A DNA stretch of 64,000 bases from Luzula sylvatica (Eukaryota; Streptophyta; Magnoliopsida; Poales; Juncaceae). The translations under genes and the position numbers were made by a program. Numbering within the stretch: the first letter of the stretch is position 1; the number at the start of each line of letters is the position of its first letter. The notes beneath the pieces were generated by a model that searched no databases, was not told where the DNA came from, and saw only the letters and a list, made by a program, of their open reading frames with translations. Shown here piece by piece: positions 1-14,338 of the stretch. Location: assembly GCA_946800325.1 (NCBI GenBank), contig OX326959.1, positions 32,526,527-32,590,526 on the forward strand, given 5' to 3'.

Positions 1-3000
1 AACGCTTTGTGGAGTTCAAATAACGTGTTTTGAGATCATTTGTATCGTATCTTTAACTACATAACTTTTCACCAAATTTCACAAACACTAAGAAAGTTTG
101 TTTTTCGATTCAAAACAAGATTTTAACGCTTTGTGGAGTTCAAATAACGTGTTTTGAGATCATTTGTATCGTATCTTTAACTACATAACTTTTAACCAAA
201 TTTCACAAACACTAAGAAAGTTTGTTTTTCGATTCAAAACAAGATTTTAACGCTTTGTGGAGTTCAAATAACGTGTTTTGAGATCATTTGTATCGTATCT
301 TTTACTACATAACTTTTCACCAAATTTCACAAACACTAAGAAAGTTTGTTTTTCGATTCAAAACAAGATTTTAACGCTTTGTGGAGTTCAAATAACGTGT
401 TTTGAGTTCATTTGTATCGTATCTTTTACTACATAACTTTTCACCAAATTTCACAAACACTAAGTAAGTTTGTTTTTCGATTCAAAACAAGATTTTAACG
501 CTTTGAGAAGTTCAAATAACGTGTTTTGAGATCATTTGTATCGTATCTTTTACTACTTAACTTTTCACCAAATTTCACAAACACTAAGAATGTTTGTTTT
601 TCGATTCAAAACAAGATTTTAACGCTTTGAGGAGTTCAAATAACGTGTTTTGAGATCATTTGTATCGTATCTTTTACTACATAACTTTTCACCAAATTTC
701 ACAAACACTAAGAAAGTTTGTTTTTCGATTCAAAACAAGATTTTAACGCTTTGTGGAGTTCAAATAACGTGTTTTGAGATCATTTGTATCGTATCTTTAA
801 CTACATAACTTTTCACCAAATTTCACAAACACTAAGAAAGTTTGTTTTTCGATTCAAAACAAGATTTTAACGCTTTGAGGAGTTCAAATAACGTGTTTTG
901 AGATCATTTGTATCGTATCTTTTACTACATAACTTTTCACCAAATTTCACAAACACTAAGAAAGTTTGTTTTTCGATTCAAAACAAGATTTTAACGCTTT
1001 GTGGAGTTCAAATAACGTGTTTTGAGATCATTTGTATCGTATCTTTAACTACATAACTTTTCACCAAATTTCACAAACACTAAGAAAGTTTGTTTTTCGA
1101 TTCAAAACAAGATTTTAACGCTTTGTGGAGTTCAAATAACGTGTTTTGAGATCATTTGTATCGTATCTTTAACTACATAACTTTTAACCAAATTTCACAA
1201 ACACTAAGAAAGTTTGTTTTTCGATTCAAAACAAGATTTTAACGCTTTGTGGAGTTCAAATAACGTGTTTTGAGATCATTTGTATCGTATCTTTAACTAC
1301 ATAACTTTTCACCAAATTTCACAAACCCTAAGAAAGTTTGTTTTTCGATTCAAAACAAGATTTTAACGCTTTCAGGAGTTCAAATAACGTGTTTTGAGAT
1401 CATTTGTATCGTATCTTTTACTACATAACTTTTCACCAAATTTCACAAACACTAAGAAAGTTTGTTTTTCGATTCAAAACAAGATTTTAACGCTTTGTGG
1501 AGTTCAAATAACTTGTTTTGAGATCATTTGTATCGTATCTTTAACTGCATAACTTTTCACCAAATTTCACAAACACTAAGAAAGTTTGTTTTTCGATTCA
1601 AAACAAGATTTTAACGCTTTGAGAAGTTCAAATAACGTGTTTTGAGATCATTTGTATCGTATCTTTTACTACTTAACTTTTCACCAAATTTCACAAACAC
1701 TAAGAATGTTTGTTTTTCGATTCAAAACAAGATTTTAACGCTTTGAGGAGTTCAAATAACGTGTTTTGAGATCATTTGTATCGTATCTTTTACTACATAA
1801 CTTTTCACCAAATTTCACAAACACTAAGAAAGTTTGTTTTTCGATTCAAAACAAGATTTTAACGCTTTGTGGAGTTCAAATAACGTGTTTTGAGATCATT
1901 TGTATCGTATCTTTAACTACATAACTTTTCACCAAATTTCACAAACACTAAGAAAGTTTGTTTTTCGATTCAAAACAAGATTTTAACGCTTTGAGGAGTT
2001 CAAATAACGTGTTTTGAGATCATTTGTATCGTATCTTTTACTACATAACTTTTCACCAAATTTCACAAACACTAAGAAAGTTTGTTTTTCGATTCAAAAC
2101 AAGATTTTAACGCTTTGTGGAGTTCAAATAACGTGTTTTGAGATCATTTGTATCGTATCTTTAACTACATAACTTTTCACCAAATTTCACAAACACTAAG
2201 AAAGTTTGTTTTTCGATTCAAAACAAGATTTTAACGCTTTGTGGAGTTCAAATAACGTGTTTTGAGATCATTTGTATCGTATCTTTAACTACATAACTTT
2301 TCACCAAATTTCACAAACACTAAGAAAGTATGTTTTTCGATTCAAAACAAGATTTTAACGCTTTGATGAGTTCAAATAACGTGTTTTGAGATCATTTGTA
2401 TCGTATCTTTTACTACATAATTTTTCACCAAATTTCACAAACACTAAGTAAGTTTGTTTTTCGATTCAAAACAAGATTTTAACGCTTTGAGAAGTTCAAA
2501 TAACGTGTTTTGAGTTCATTTGTATCGTATCTTTTACTACATAACTTTTCACCAAATTTCACAAACACTAAGAAAGTTTGTTTTTCGATTCAAAACAAGA
2601 TTTTAACGTTTTGGGGAGTTCAAATAACGTGTTTTGAGATCATTTGTATCGTATCTTTTACTACATAAATTTTCACCAAATTTCACAAACACTAAGTAAG
2701 TTTGTTTTTCGATTCAAAACAAGATTTTAACGCTTTGAGAAGTTCAAATAACGTGTTTTGAGATCATTTGTATCGTAACTTTTACTACTTAACTTTTCAC
2801 CAAATTTCACAAACACTAAGAATGTTTGTTTTTCGATTCAAAACAAGATTTTAACGCTTTGAGGATTTCAAATAACGTGTTTTGAGATCATTTGTATCGT
2901 ATCTTTTACTACATAACTTTTCACCAAATTTCACAAACACCAAGAAAGTTTGTTTTTCGATTCAAAACAAGATTTTAACGCTTTGTGGAGTTCAAATAAC

Positions 3001-6000
3001 GTGTTTTGAGATCATTTGTATCGTATCTTTAACTACATAACTTTTCACCAAATTTCACAAACACTAAGAAAGTTTGTTTTTCGATTCAAAACAAGATTTT
3101 AACGCTTTGTGGAGTTCAAATAACGTGTTTTGAGATCATTTGTATCGTATCTTTAACTACATAACTTTTCACCAAATTTCACAAACACTAAGAAAGTTTG
3201 TTTTTCGATTCAAAACAAGATTTTAACGCTTTGTGGAGTTCAAATAACGTGTTTTGAGATCATTTGTATCGTATCTTTAACTACATAACTTTTAACCAAA
3301 TTTCACAAACACTAAGAAAGTTTGTTTTTCGATTCAAAACAAGATTTTAACGCTTTGTGGAGTTCAAATAACGTGTTTTGAGATCATTTGTATCGTATCT
3401 TTTACTACATAACTTTTCACCAAATTTCACAAACACTAAGAAAGTTTGTTTTTCGATTCAAAACAAGATTTTAACGCTTTGTGGAGTTCAAATAACGTGT
3501 TTTGAGTTCATTTGTATCGTATCTTTTACTACATAACTTTTCACCAAATTTCACAAACACTAAGTAAGTTTGTTTTTCGATTCAAAACAAGATTTTAACG
3601 CTTTGAGAAGTTCAAATAACGTGTTTTGAGATCATTTGTATCGTATCTTTTACTACTTAACTTTTCACCAAATTTCACAAACACTAAGAATGTTTGTTTT
3701 TCGATTCAAAACAAGATTTTAACGCTTTGAGGAGTTCAAATAACGTGTTTTGAGATCATTTGTATCGTATCTTTTACTACATAACTTTTCACCAAATTTC
3801 ACAAACACTAAGAAAGTTTGTTTTTCGATTCAAAACAAGATTTTAACGCTTTGTGGAGTTCAAATAACGTGTTTTGAGATCATTTGTATCGTATCTTTAA
3901 CTACATAACTTTTCACCAAATTTCACAAACACTAAGAAAGTTTGTTTTTCGATTCAAAACAAGATTTTAACGCTTTGAGGAGTTCAAATAACGTGTTTTG
4001 AGATCATTTGTATCGTATCTTTTACTACATAACTTTTCACCAAATTTCACAAACACTAAGAAAGTTTGTTTTTCGATTCAAAACAAGATTTTAACGCTTT
4101 GTGGAGTTCAAATAACGTGTTTTGAGATCATTTGTATCGTATCTTTAACTACATAACTTTTCACCAAATTTCACAAACACTAAGAAAGTTTGTTTTTCGA
4201 TTCAAAACAAGATTTTAACGCTTTGTGGAGTTCAAATAACGTGTTTTGAGATCATTTGTATCGTATCTTTAACTACATAACTTTTAACCAAATTTCACAA
4301 ACACTAAGAAAGTTTGTTTTTCGATTCAAAACAAGATTTTAACGCTTTGTGGAGTTCAAATAACGTGTTTTGAGATCATTTGTATCGTATCTTTAACTAC
4401 ATAACTTTTCACCAAATTTCACAAACACTAAGAAAGTTTGTTTTTCGATTCAAAACAAGATTTTAACGCTTTCAGGAGTTCAAATAACGTGTTTTGAGAT
4501 CATTTGTATCGTATCTTTTACTACATAACTTTTCACCAAATTTCACAAACACTAAGAAAGTTTGTTTTTCGATTCAAAACAAGATTTTAACGCTTTGTGG
4601 AGTTCAAATAACGTGTTTTGAGATCATTTGTATCGTATCTTTAACTGCATAACTTTTCACCAAATTTCACAAACACTAAGAAAGTTTGTTTTTCGATTCA
4701 AAACAAGATTTTAACGCTTTGTGGAGTTCAAATAACGTGTTTTGAGATCATTTGTATCGTATCTTTAACTACATAACTTTTAACCAAATTTCACAAACAC
4801 TAAGAAAGTTTGTTTTTCGATTCAAAACAAGATTTTAACGCTTTGTGGAGTTCAAATAACGTGTTTTGAGATCATTTGTATCGTATCTTTTACTACATAA
4901 CTTTTCACCAAATTTCACAAACACTAAGAAAGTTTGTTTTTCGATTCAAAACAAGATTTTAACGCTTTGTGGAGTTCAAATAACGTGTTTTGAGATCATT
5001 TGTATCGTATCTTTAACTACATAACTTTTCACCAAATTTCACAAACACTAAGAAAGTTTGTTTTTCGATTCAAAACAAGATTTTAACGCTTTGTGGAGTT
5101 CAAATAACGTGTTCTGAGATCATTTGTATCGTATCTTTAACTACATAACTTTTAACCAAATTTCACAAACACTAAGAAAGTTTGTTTTTCGATTCAAAAC
5201 AAGATTTTAACGCTTTGTGGAGTTCAAATAACGTGTTTTGAGATCATTTGTATCGTATCTTTAACTACATAACTTTTCACCAAATTTCACAAACACTAAG
5301 AAAGTTTGTTTTTCGATTCAAAACAAGATTTTAACGCTTTCAGGAGTTCAAATAACGTGTTTTGAGATCATTTGTATCGTATCTTTTACTACATAACTTT
5401 TCACCAAATTTCACAAACACTAAGAAAGTTTGTTTTTCGATTCAAAACAAGATTTTAACGCTTTGTGGAGTTCAAATAACGTGTTTTGAGATCATTTGTA
5501 TCGTATCTTTAACTGCATAACTTTTCACCAAATTTCACAAACACTAAGAAAGTTTGTTTTTCGATTCAAAACAAGATTTTAACGCTTTGTGGAGTTGAAA
5601 TAACGTGTTTTGAGATCATTTGTATCGTATCTTTAACTACATAACTTTTAACCAAATTTCACAAACACTAAGAAAGTTTGTTTTTCGATTCAAAACAAGA
5701 TTTTAACGCTTTGTGGAGTTCAAATAACGTGTTTTGAGATCATTTGTATCGTATCTTTTACTACATAATTTTTCACCAAATTTCACAAACACTAAGTAAG
5801 TTTGTTTTTCGATTCAAAACAAGATTTTAACGCTTTGAGAAGTTCAAATAACGTGTTTTGAGTTCATTTGTATCGTATCTTTTACTACATAACTTTTCAC
5901 CAAATTTCACAAACACTAAGAAAGTTTGTTTTTCGATTCAAAACAAGATTTTAACGTTTTGAGGAGTTCAAAAAATTTTGTTTTGAGATCATTTGTATCG

Positions 6001-9000
6001 TATCTTTTACTACATAAATTTTCACCAAATTTCACAAACACTAAGTAAGTTTGTTTTTCGATTCAAAACAAGATTTTAACGCTTTGAGAAGTTCAAATAA
6101 CGTGTTTTGAGATCATTTGTATCGTAACTTTTACTACTTAACTTTTCACCAAATTTCACAAACACTAAGAATGTTTGTTTTTCGATTCAAAACAAGATTT
6201 TAACGCTTTGAGGAGTTCAAATAACGTGTTTTGAGATCATTTGTATCGTATCTTTTACTACATAACTTTTCACCAAATTTCACAAACACCAAGAAAGTTT
6301 GTTTTTCGATTCAAAACAAGATTTTAACGCTTTGTGGAGTTCAAATAACGTGTTTTGAGATCATTTGTATCGTATCTTTAACTACATAACTTTTCACCAA
6401 ATTTCACAAACACTAAGAAAGTTTGTTTTTCGATTCAAAACAAGATTTTAACGCTTTGATGAGTTCAAATAACGTGTTTTGAGATCATTTGTATCGTATC
6501 TTTTACTACATAATTTTTCACCAAATTTCACAAACACTAAGTAAGTTTGTTTTTCGATTCAAAACAAGATTTTAACGCTTTGAGAAGTTCAAATAACGTG
6601 TTTTGAGTTCATTTGTATCGTATCTTTTACTACATAATTTTTCACCAAATTTCACAAACACTAAGAAAGTTTGTTTTTCGATTCAAAACAAGATTTTAAC
6701 GTTTTGAGGAGTTCAAATAACGTGTTTTGAGATCATTTGTATCGTATCTTTTACTACATAAATTTTCACCAAATTTCACAAACACTAAGAAAGTTTGTTT
6801 TTCGATTCAAAACAAGATTTTAACGTTTTGAGGAGTTCAAATAACTTGTTTTGAGATCATTTGAATCGTATCTTTAACTACATAACTTTTTACCAAATTT
6901 CACAAACACTAAGAAAGTTTGTTTTTCGATTCAAAACCAGATTTTAACGCTTTGATGAGTTCAAATAACGTGTTTTGAGATCATTTGTATCCTATCTTTT
7001 ACTACATAACTTTTCACCAAATTTCACAAACACTAAGAAAGTTTGTTTTTCGATTCAAAACAAGATTTGAACACTTCGAGGAGTTCAAATAACGTATTTT
7101 GAGATCATTTGTATCGTATCTTTTACTACATAACTTTTCACCAAATTTCACAAACACTAAGAAAGTTTGTTTTTCGATTCAAAACAAGATTTTAACGCTT
7201 TGTGGAGTTCAAATAACGTGTTTTGAGATCATTTGTATCGTATCTTTAACTACATAACTTTTCACCAATTTTCACAAACACTAAGAAAGTTTGTTTTTCG
7301 ATTCAAAACAAGATTTTAACGCTTTGTGGAGTTCAAATAACGTGTTTTGAGATCATTTGTATCGTATCTTTAACTACATAACTTTTCACCAAATTTCACA
7401 AACACTAAGAAAGTTTGTTTTTCGATTCAAAACAAGATTTTAACGCTTTGTGGAGTTCAAATAACGTGTTTTGAGATCATTTGTATCGTATCTTTAACTA
7501 CATAACTTTTCACCAAATTTCACAAACACTAAGAAAGTATGTTTTTCGATTCAAAACAAGATTTTAACGCTTTGATGAGTTCAAATAACGTGTTTTGAGA
7601 TCATTTGTATCGTATCTTTTACTACATAATTTTTCACCAAATTTCACAAACACTAAGTAAGTTTGTTTTTCGATTCAAAACAAGATTTTAACGCTTTGAG
7701 AAGTTCAAATAACGTGTTTTGAGTTCATTTGTATCGTATCTTTTACTACATAACTTTTCACCAAATTTCACAAACACTAAGAAAGTTTGTTTTTCGATTC
7801 AAAACAAGATTTTAACGTTTTGAGGAGTTCAAATAACGTGTTTTGAGATCATTTGTATCGTATCTTTTACTACATAAATTTTCACCAAATTTCACAAACA
7901 CTAAGTAAGTTTGTTTTTCGATTCAAAACAAGATTTTAACGCTTTGAGAAGTTCAAATAACGTGTTTTGAGATCATTTGTATCGTAACTTTTACTACTTA
8001 ACTTTTCACCAAATTTCACAAACACTAAGAATGTTTGTTTTTCGATTCAAAACAAGATTTTAACGCTTTGAGGAGTTCAAATAACGTGTTTTGAGATCAT
8101 TTGTATCGTATCTTTTACTACATAACTTTTCACCAAATTTCACAAACACCAAGAAAGTTTGTTTTTCGATTCAAAACAAGATTTTAACGCTTTGTGGAGT
8201 TCAAATAACGTGTTTTGAGATCATTTGTATCGTATCTTTAACTACATAACTTTTCACCAAATTTCACAAACACTAAGAAAGTTTGTTTTTCGATTCAAAA
8301 CAAGATTTTAACGCTTTGTGGAGTTCAAATAACGTGTTTTGAGATCATTTGTATCGTATCTTTAACTACATAACTTTTCACCAAATTTCACAAACACTAA
8401 GAAAGTTTGTTTTTCGATTCAAAACAAGATTTTAACGCTTTGTGGAGTTCAAATAACGTGTTTTGAGATCATTTGTATCGTATCTTTAACTACATAACTT
8501 TTAACCAAATTTCACAAACACTAAGAAAGTTTGTTTTTCGATTCAAAACAAGATTTTAACGCTTTGTGGAGTTCAAATAACGTGTTTTGAGATCATTTGT
8601 ATCGTATCTTTTACTACATAACTTTTCACCAAATTTCACAAACACTAAGAAAGTTTGTTTTTCGATTCAAAACAAGATTTTAACGCTTTGTGGAGTTCAA
8701 ATAACGTGTTTTGAGTTCATTTGTATCGTATCTTTTACTACATAACTTTTCACCAAATTTCACAAACACTAAGTAAGTTTGTTTTTCGATTCAAAACAAG
8801 ATTTTAACGCTTTGAGAAGTTCAAATAACGTGTTTTGAGATCATTTGTATCGTATCTTTTACTACTTAACTTTTCACCAAATTTCACAAACACTAAGAAT
8901 GTTTGTTTTTCGATTCAAAACAAGATTTTAACGCTTTGAGGAGTTCAAATAACGTGTTTTGAGATCATTTGTATCGTATCTTTTACTACATAACTTTTCA

Positions 9001-10033
9001 CCAAATTTCACAAACACTAAGAAAGTTTGTTTTTCGATTCAAAACAAGATTTTAACGCTTTGTGGAGTTCAAATAACGTGTTTTGAGATCATTTGTATCG
9101 TATCTTTAACTACATAACTTTTCACCAAATTTCACAAACACTAAGAAAGTTTGTTTTTCGATTCAAAACAAGATTTTAACGCTTTGAGGAGTTCAAATAA
9201 CGTGTTTTGAGATCATTTGTATCGTATCTTTTACTACATAAATTTTCACCAAATTTCACAAACACTAAGAAAGTTTGTTTTTCGATTCAAAACAAGATTT
9301 TAACGCTTTGTGGAGTTCAAATAACGTGTTTTGAGATCATTTGTATCGTATCTTTAACTACATAACTTTTCACCAAATTTGACAAACACTAAGAAAGTTT
9401 GTTTTTCGATTCAAAACAAGATTTTAACACTTTGAGGAGTTCAAATAACGTGTTTTGAGATCATTTGTATCGTATCTTTTACTACATAACTTTTCACCAA
9501 ATTTCACAAACACTAAGAAAGTTTGTTTTTCGATTCAAAACAAGATTTTAACGCTTTGTGGAGTTCAAATAACGTGTTTTGAGTTCATTTGTATCGTATC
9601 TTTTACTACATAACTATTCACCAAATTTCACAAACACTAAGTAAGTTTGTTTTTCGATTCAAAACAAGATTTTAACGCTTTGTGGAGTTCAAATAACGTG
9701 TTTTTAGATCATTTGTATCGTATCTTTTACTACATAACTTTTCACCAAATTTCACAAACACTAAGAAAATTTGTTTTTCGATTCAAAACAAGATTTGAAC
9801 GCTTTGAGGAGTTCAAATAACGTGTTTTGAGATCATTTGTATCGTATCTTTTACTACATAACTTTTCACCAAATTTCACAAACACTAAGAAAGTTTGTTT
9901 TTCGATTCAAAACAAGATTTTAACGCTTTGTGGAGTTCAAATAACGTGTTTTGAGATAATTTGTATCGTATCTTTAACTACATAACTTTTCACCAAATTT
10001 CACAAACACTAAGAAAGTTTCACAAACACTATT
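1..10033. repeat. 124-bp satellite array with higher-order blocks
   Basis: About 80 full head-to-tail monomers plus a partial one; monomer starts (AACGCTTTG) fall at 1, 125, 249 and so on every 124 bp, shifted by +1 after an insertion near 5970. The array begins before the window. Monomers are AT-rich and differ at only a few diagnostic sites: the letters after GCTTT (gtgg, gagg, gaga, cagg, gatg), TTTAAC or TTTTAC, GAGATC or GAGTTC, and AAGAAAG, AAGTAAG or AAGAATG. Each monomer carries an imperfect dyad, TTGTTTT...AAAACAA. Monomers 1-13 recur as 26-38 (offset 3,100), and 19-33 recur as 61-75 (offset 5,209). There are no coding frames. Centromeric or heterochromatic satellite is the likely identity, which is inference. 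Confidence 0.97.
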
Positions 10034-11614
10034 TAAAATATGACACGCTGTCAACGCAGCTTCTCCCCAAAAACCTTGTCCCAAACAAGATTTAGAAATC
10101 ATTGCATTTATCATTTCTGTAAGGACTCTATTTTTCCTTTCCGCTACACCATTTTGTTGTGGTGAGTAAGGTGCAGTTATCTGATGGATAATGCCTTTTG
10201 ATTCAAAATAATGGGGATCAAAATATTCACCCCCTCTATCAGTTCTCAAACACTTGATAGAGATTTCAGTCTGTAATTCAACTTCATTTATGTAAACTTG
10301 AAACTTTTCTAAAGCTTCATCTTTTGATTTCAATAAATATACATAACAATATCGTGAATAATCATCGATAAATGTAACAAGATATTTCTTTCCACCAATA
10401 GTTGGTGTGCTGTGAAAATCACATACATCAGAGTGTATAAGCTCAAGTAAGTTTGAACATCTTGTTACCGTTGAGTATGGCTTTTTAGTAATTTTTGTAA
10501 GTTTACAAGTCTGACAACTTGTAATATTCTTATCAAAAGATGGAATTAAATCAAGTTTTACCATTTCCTGCATTTTACGGAAATTAACATGTCCGAGACG
10601 ACTGTGCCACATACAAGGCGAGTCAACCATATAAGTTGAAACATCATTACTGGTTACGCTAAGTCGAAACATTCCATCACATAGGTAACCTTTCCCGATA
10701 TATTTATCGTACTTCGACAGAATAAATTTATCTGCCTCAAACACAAGTTTGAAACCAAACTTAGTTAACAATCCACCTGATATGAGATTTTTTATCATAT
10801 CTGGAACATGATAAACATCATGTAACAATAGCATCCTTCCAGATGTAAATTCAATCTCACAAGTTCCTTTGCCAGTGACTGCCACGGTGGATGAATTATC
10901 CATATATAAGACAGTTCCTGGCTCTACCGGCTCATAGGTCTTAAATAGACCTCTGTCTTTGCATACATGCCGGGTGGCGCCTGAGTCAATCCACCAAGCC
11001 CCACCATCCTCGGCCTTATTGGCCTTAAAAATTGATAGTCCGACTTGTAATGTCCGGACATATCACAATGATAACACGCAACCTTTTTCTTTTTATAAAA
11101 TGAGGTTTTATTAGAGTTATTGTGTGTTCTCATACAAGAATTATGAGAATGAACTCTTTTTAATCACGTGGACTTGCATTTCTAGAGCTTTCTGCTCATC
11201 ATTGGTAAATTGTCCCATGATTGATCGACTATCTACCATGGTAAAATGATTGGTACGATGAATTATAAATTTCTTACTTGTGTTATCCTCAGACAAGTAC
11301 CTTGTCTCTAGTTTGTCCCAGAGTTCCTTTGCAGTGGTAGCGGTTTGAAAGATATCATACAAACCATCAACCAAGGCATTGAGGATATAACTACGACACA
11401 CGTAATCATGGCTTTCGATCTTTGTTCTATTTCCGATCTCGGATAGTGTTTCACCATCCTTCATCATCGGTGGTGTGGTATTCAACACTTGGTCAACTTT
11501 AAGAGTGGTTAGCAAGAACCGCATCTTTCGTTGCCATCGGATAAAGTTACCACCGTCAAACCTCTCTAATTTCACAATGTCATAAGACATTTCTTTGTGG
11601 TTAATTGGTGCCAT
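10034..11614 (-). pseudogene. Ty1/Copia retrotransposon remnant (gag, protease, integrase)
   Basis: This is a decayed Copia polyprotein on the minus strand. Gag (UBN2-like) starts at the ATG at 11614 and runs to 11141, ending early with an internal deletion before the zinc knuckle. The knuckle near 11060 reads CYHCDMSGHYKSDY, so the last Cys of the CCHC is a Tyr. A one-base loss near 11027 shifts the frame. The protease motif DSGATRHVC lies near 10970, in frame with the following integrase. The integrase frame keeps its HHCC (WHSRLGH, SCQTC) and the D-D-E residues in HSDVCDF, RTDRGGEY and GVAERKNR. Everything after HILN (reverse transcriptase, RNase H, 3' LTR) is missing, and the frame runs into satellite DNA. 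No LTR or primer binding site was recognised. It is dead. Confidence 0.93.
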
Positions 11615-12165
11615 TATATCGAATAAGTCTTTAAGATTGTTGGTGGGAGTAGTATGGTAAATATGAGATAATGGCACTTATAGATTGTAAGTGAATAAAT
11701 CAGAGAGAATGGTAATTAAAAATGGCTACTATTCGCGTTACAATGTCGCTGTCCTTAAAGACTTATTCGTCCCCACCAATTATATTATTTGGTGTGCAAC
11801 GGGTCCAACGAATAGCCTTCCAGGATACAGTAGCTTTTCTGACTGCGTTTGCACAAACGAAATCAGACCCAAACACCTACTTGAAAATATCAGGACTATC
11901 GTAACACTTGCCAAATAAATTCTGCAGTAATTTATTTGAAGTGGATATGTAAGAAAATTAACCGAGAAGTATAAGACTTGTATAAGATTGTATCTCTTCT
12001 TTCCTCTTTTTCTTTCTTGAATGGTATTCTTTTTCCTCTTTCTTTCTTTGGAGTATTTGTGGTGTCTTTTTTCTTTATTTGGAGTAATCAAGAAAGAAAG
12101 ATGAGAGAATGAATAATTTCAATTCTCTTTCCTTGAACTCACACCCATTACAATGGAAGGGGGGT
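11615..12165. other. Flank of the Copia remnant, no gene
   Basis: This stretch lies upstream of gag in the minus direction, where a leader and LTR would be expected. I find no TGGTATCAGAGC-type primer site, no clear TG...CA LTR ends, and only short chance frames. It may be a decayed LTR, but this is not supported. Confidence 0.4.
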
Positions 12166-12185
12166 TATATATATATATATATATA
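12166..12185. repeat. (TA)n microsatellite
   Basis: An uninterrupted TA run follows GGGGGT at about 12166. Confidence 0.85.
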
Positions 12186-12214
12186 GCATAGTCATGGGTG
12201 GTGCCCCACACAAA

Positions 12215-12420
12215 ACCATGGATGGTGATCAATACCATTGGTACAATACCATGGATGGTGATCAATACCATGGGTACAATACCATGGATGGTAATCAATA
12301 TCATGGGTACAATACCATGGATGGTGATCAATACCATGGGTATAATACCATTGTATACAAATATCATGGGTACAATACCATGAACAAATATCATGGGTAC
12401 AATACCATGAATGGTGTCCA
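12215..12420. repeat. 33-bp minisatellite
   Basis: About six units of a 33-bp motif built from ACCATGGATGG, TGATCAATACCATGGG and TACAAT. The last units are shortened by deletions. The open frames across it only translate the repeat (IHGIVPM on the minus strand) and are not genes. Confidence 0.9.
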
Positions 12421-12710
12421 TAGTATATAATCATCATATACTATGCATGTTAACTTTCATTCATGTCATGACACATAATTTCTACATTATTAATATCATG
12501 ACACATAATGTTATATATATATATTTTGTCATGATATAATATAACACATGATATCATATAAATTTCACCATGATATTTATGACATTATAATCATGTCATT
12601 AAGAAATTATAAATATACAAGTCAAATAAATCTTGTTAATTTTCTAAAATAAAATTTCTAAAACAAAATTTATTTCATTAAAAATAAAATTTATTTTGAA
12701 AATCATTAAC
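12421..12710. other. AT-rich spacer
   Basis: AT-rich sequence with recurrent TCATGACACATAAT words and no coding or structural signal that I can support. Confidence 0.5.
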
Positions 12711-12761
12711 ACATTCGAGAGGGTTTCAATTTTAACTTAGTTTCTGTATTTCAAATAATAG

Positions 12762-12923
12762 TTTGTAGATGCTTTGAAGTTTGCCAAGAGAGATGATATG
12801 AGTCCTCTCCATTTCAGCACTTCACTGAAATCCAGAAGGATGAACCTTATGGTACCGGTAAACTACGAGGGCCGAATGATATACAATGTAAATGCAATAA
12901 GGTCGCTCTTGGTTAATTTGTAG
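12762..12923 (+). pseudogene. Isolated exon 2 of the PADRE-like 96-aa gene (inverted copy)
   Basis: This 162-nt exon is open in phase 0 and codes for 53 residues plus a TAG stop, starting FVDALKFAKRDD and ending RSLLVNL. It matches exon 2 of the copy at 16247-16408 almost exactly; one visible change is RRMNLMVP for RRMYLMVP. The preceding AATAG acceptor is kept, but exon 1 and the promoter are absent because the duplication starts inside the intron. It lies on the plus strand, tail to tail with its parent on the minus strand, so readthrough from the parent would place sense and antisense exon 2 in one RNA. Confidence 0.88.
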
Positions 12924-14144
12924 AATGCGTGCCTCTGGGGATAATATGATAATATATTTGACAAATTTGTTGGTGTCGATTATAATTTTTATTTATTTAT
13001 ATTTATATTGTATTGTTAGGAGTGATTGGATTTTATGTCATGTGTGCTGATGATTCAATAAAACTAATTTCTAGTTAGTGTAATATGCACAAAAATATAC
13101 TGTTTATTAACCATGATTTGAGAATTATTTTATAAAAACTATAATTGAAAATACTTCGGACAGTTTTGAAGTTCATATTTATTTACTATTTACCTTTTTT
13201 CTTCACTGTGTGTGAATAATTGGGTACACAAGTGCCGTTAGAAAAGAAAAAAATGAAAAATGAATGCCCCTTAATCAAAATCAATTGGAAGGGTATGTAT
13301 TTAGGGCAAACTGTTCCTCTTTGTGCATCGCCAACTAGCCTTAAATTTAGGGTTGTGGTTGTATAAAAATTACAAATATTGTGTTAAAAACTATGAGCGC
13401 AAAAAAGTACAAATAGAGCTCCAAAAATTTAAACATTAGAATGCATGTTCTTAAATCATCTCATAAAATCATTCTATAAATTAAAATACATCTAACATTT
13501 TAAGACAGTATTATGTTATCTTAAACTTAAATTTGGTAAGAAAATCATGTTCTTTTTAAATTAAATGTATACGTTCAAGCTTTGTTTTATAAAACACTCC
13601 TACGATAAGTAAAAATATATAGAAATTACGAAGGATTATCCATTTTTTGACATGAGTAGTGTGAACATAGTTAATACATGATTATACTAAATGCCACTAC
13701 GATGATTTCTAGACTTCATTCCAAAGAAAACACTATATAACGATATAATTTCATGACTAATGAAAATATTCCAAAGTAATCACTATATATAATGGGTGTA
13801 TGAATGATTCATGCTCAACATTGTGGCTGTTGTCTTTTGCCTATTCGTTAGGTGGCTGTTGTCTTCAAAAATACAGAGTACTTAGTTGAGTTCTAAAATT
13901 ATAATGAAAGGATTGATGGAGTTTTCCACTAAATTAGCTATGAAATGGAATTACCATAAAGTAACTCATGCTATAACTACTATAATTTTCGTATACATAC
14001 TTATTGATCAGAACAAACTATTATATTATTAATATTGTGTTGATTTACTCCGATATCTTCAATGATAATTCGTGACTTTGATATAAAAAAAAACGATGTA
14101 CACAGAGAACATGAGTATGAGCATGAATCATTCATATTATATAT

Positions 14145-14338
14145 GGGTGATTCTATGGTAAAAGCTCTTTTTCAATTCTTATACAAATTAATAAGAGTGT
14201 ATTGGATATTTTTTCAAATGTCTAATTTAATTTATAATTAATGCAACGCTCGAATAGGAAACTATTTTCATTGACAAAATAAAAAAATATCAAATACCCA
14301 AAATACCCTTTTTAAAAGGTTCTACCACGGAATCATCC
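14145..14338. mobile_element. Small MITE in the right arm of the inverted duplication
   Basis: It has terminal inverted repeats GGGTGATTCTATGGTARAA at 14145 and the complement of GGATGATTCCGTGGTAGAA ending at 14338, with an AT-rich interior and no coding. The corresponding place in the left arm (near 13790-13800) lacks it. Flanking AT-rich 9-mers are similar but not identical, so the target duplication is uncertain. Confidence 0.7.

Noticed and set aside
1..10033. Regular spacing that could suggest a CRISPR array
   Set aside because: Every part of the 124-bp unit repeats; there are no unique spacers, and the context is a plant nuclear genome.
12119..12437. Repeat protein frames (IHGIVPM units)
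   Set aside because: They arise from the 33-bp minisatellite, whose length is a multiple of three, so all frames stay open.
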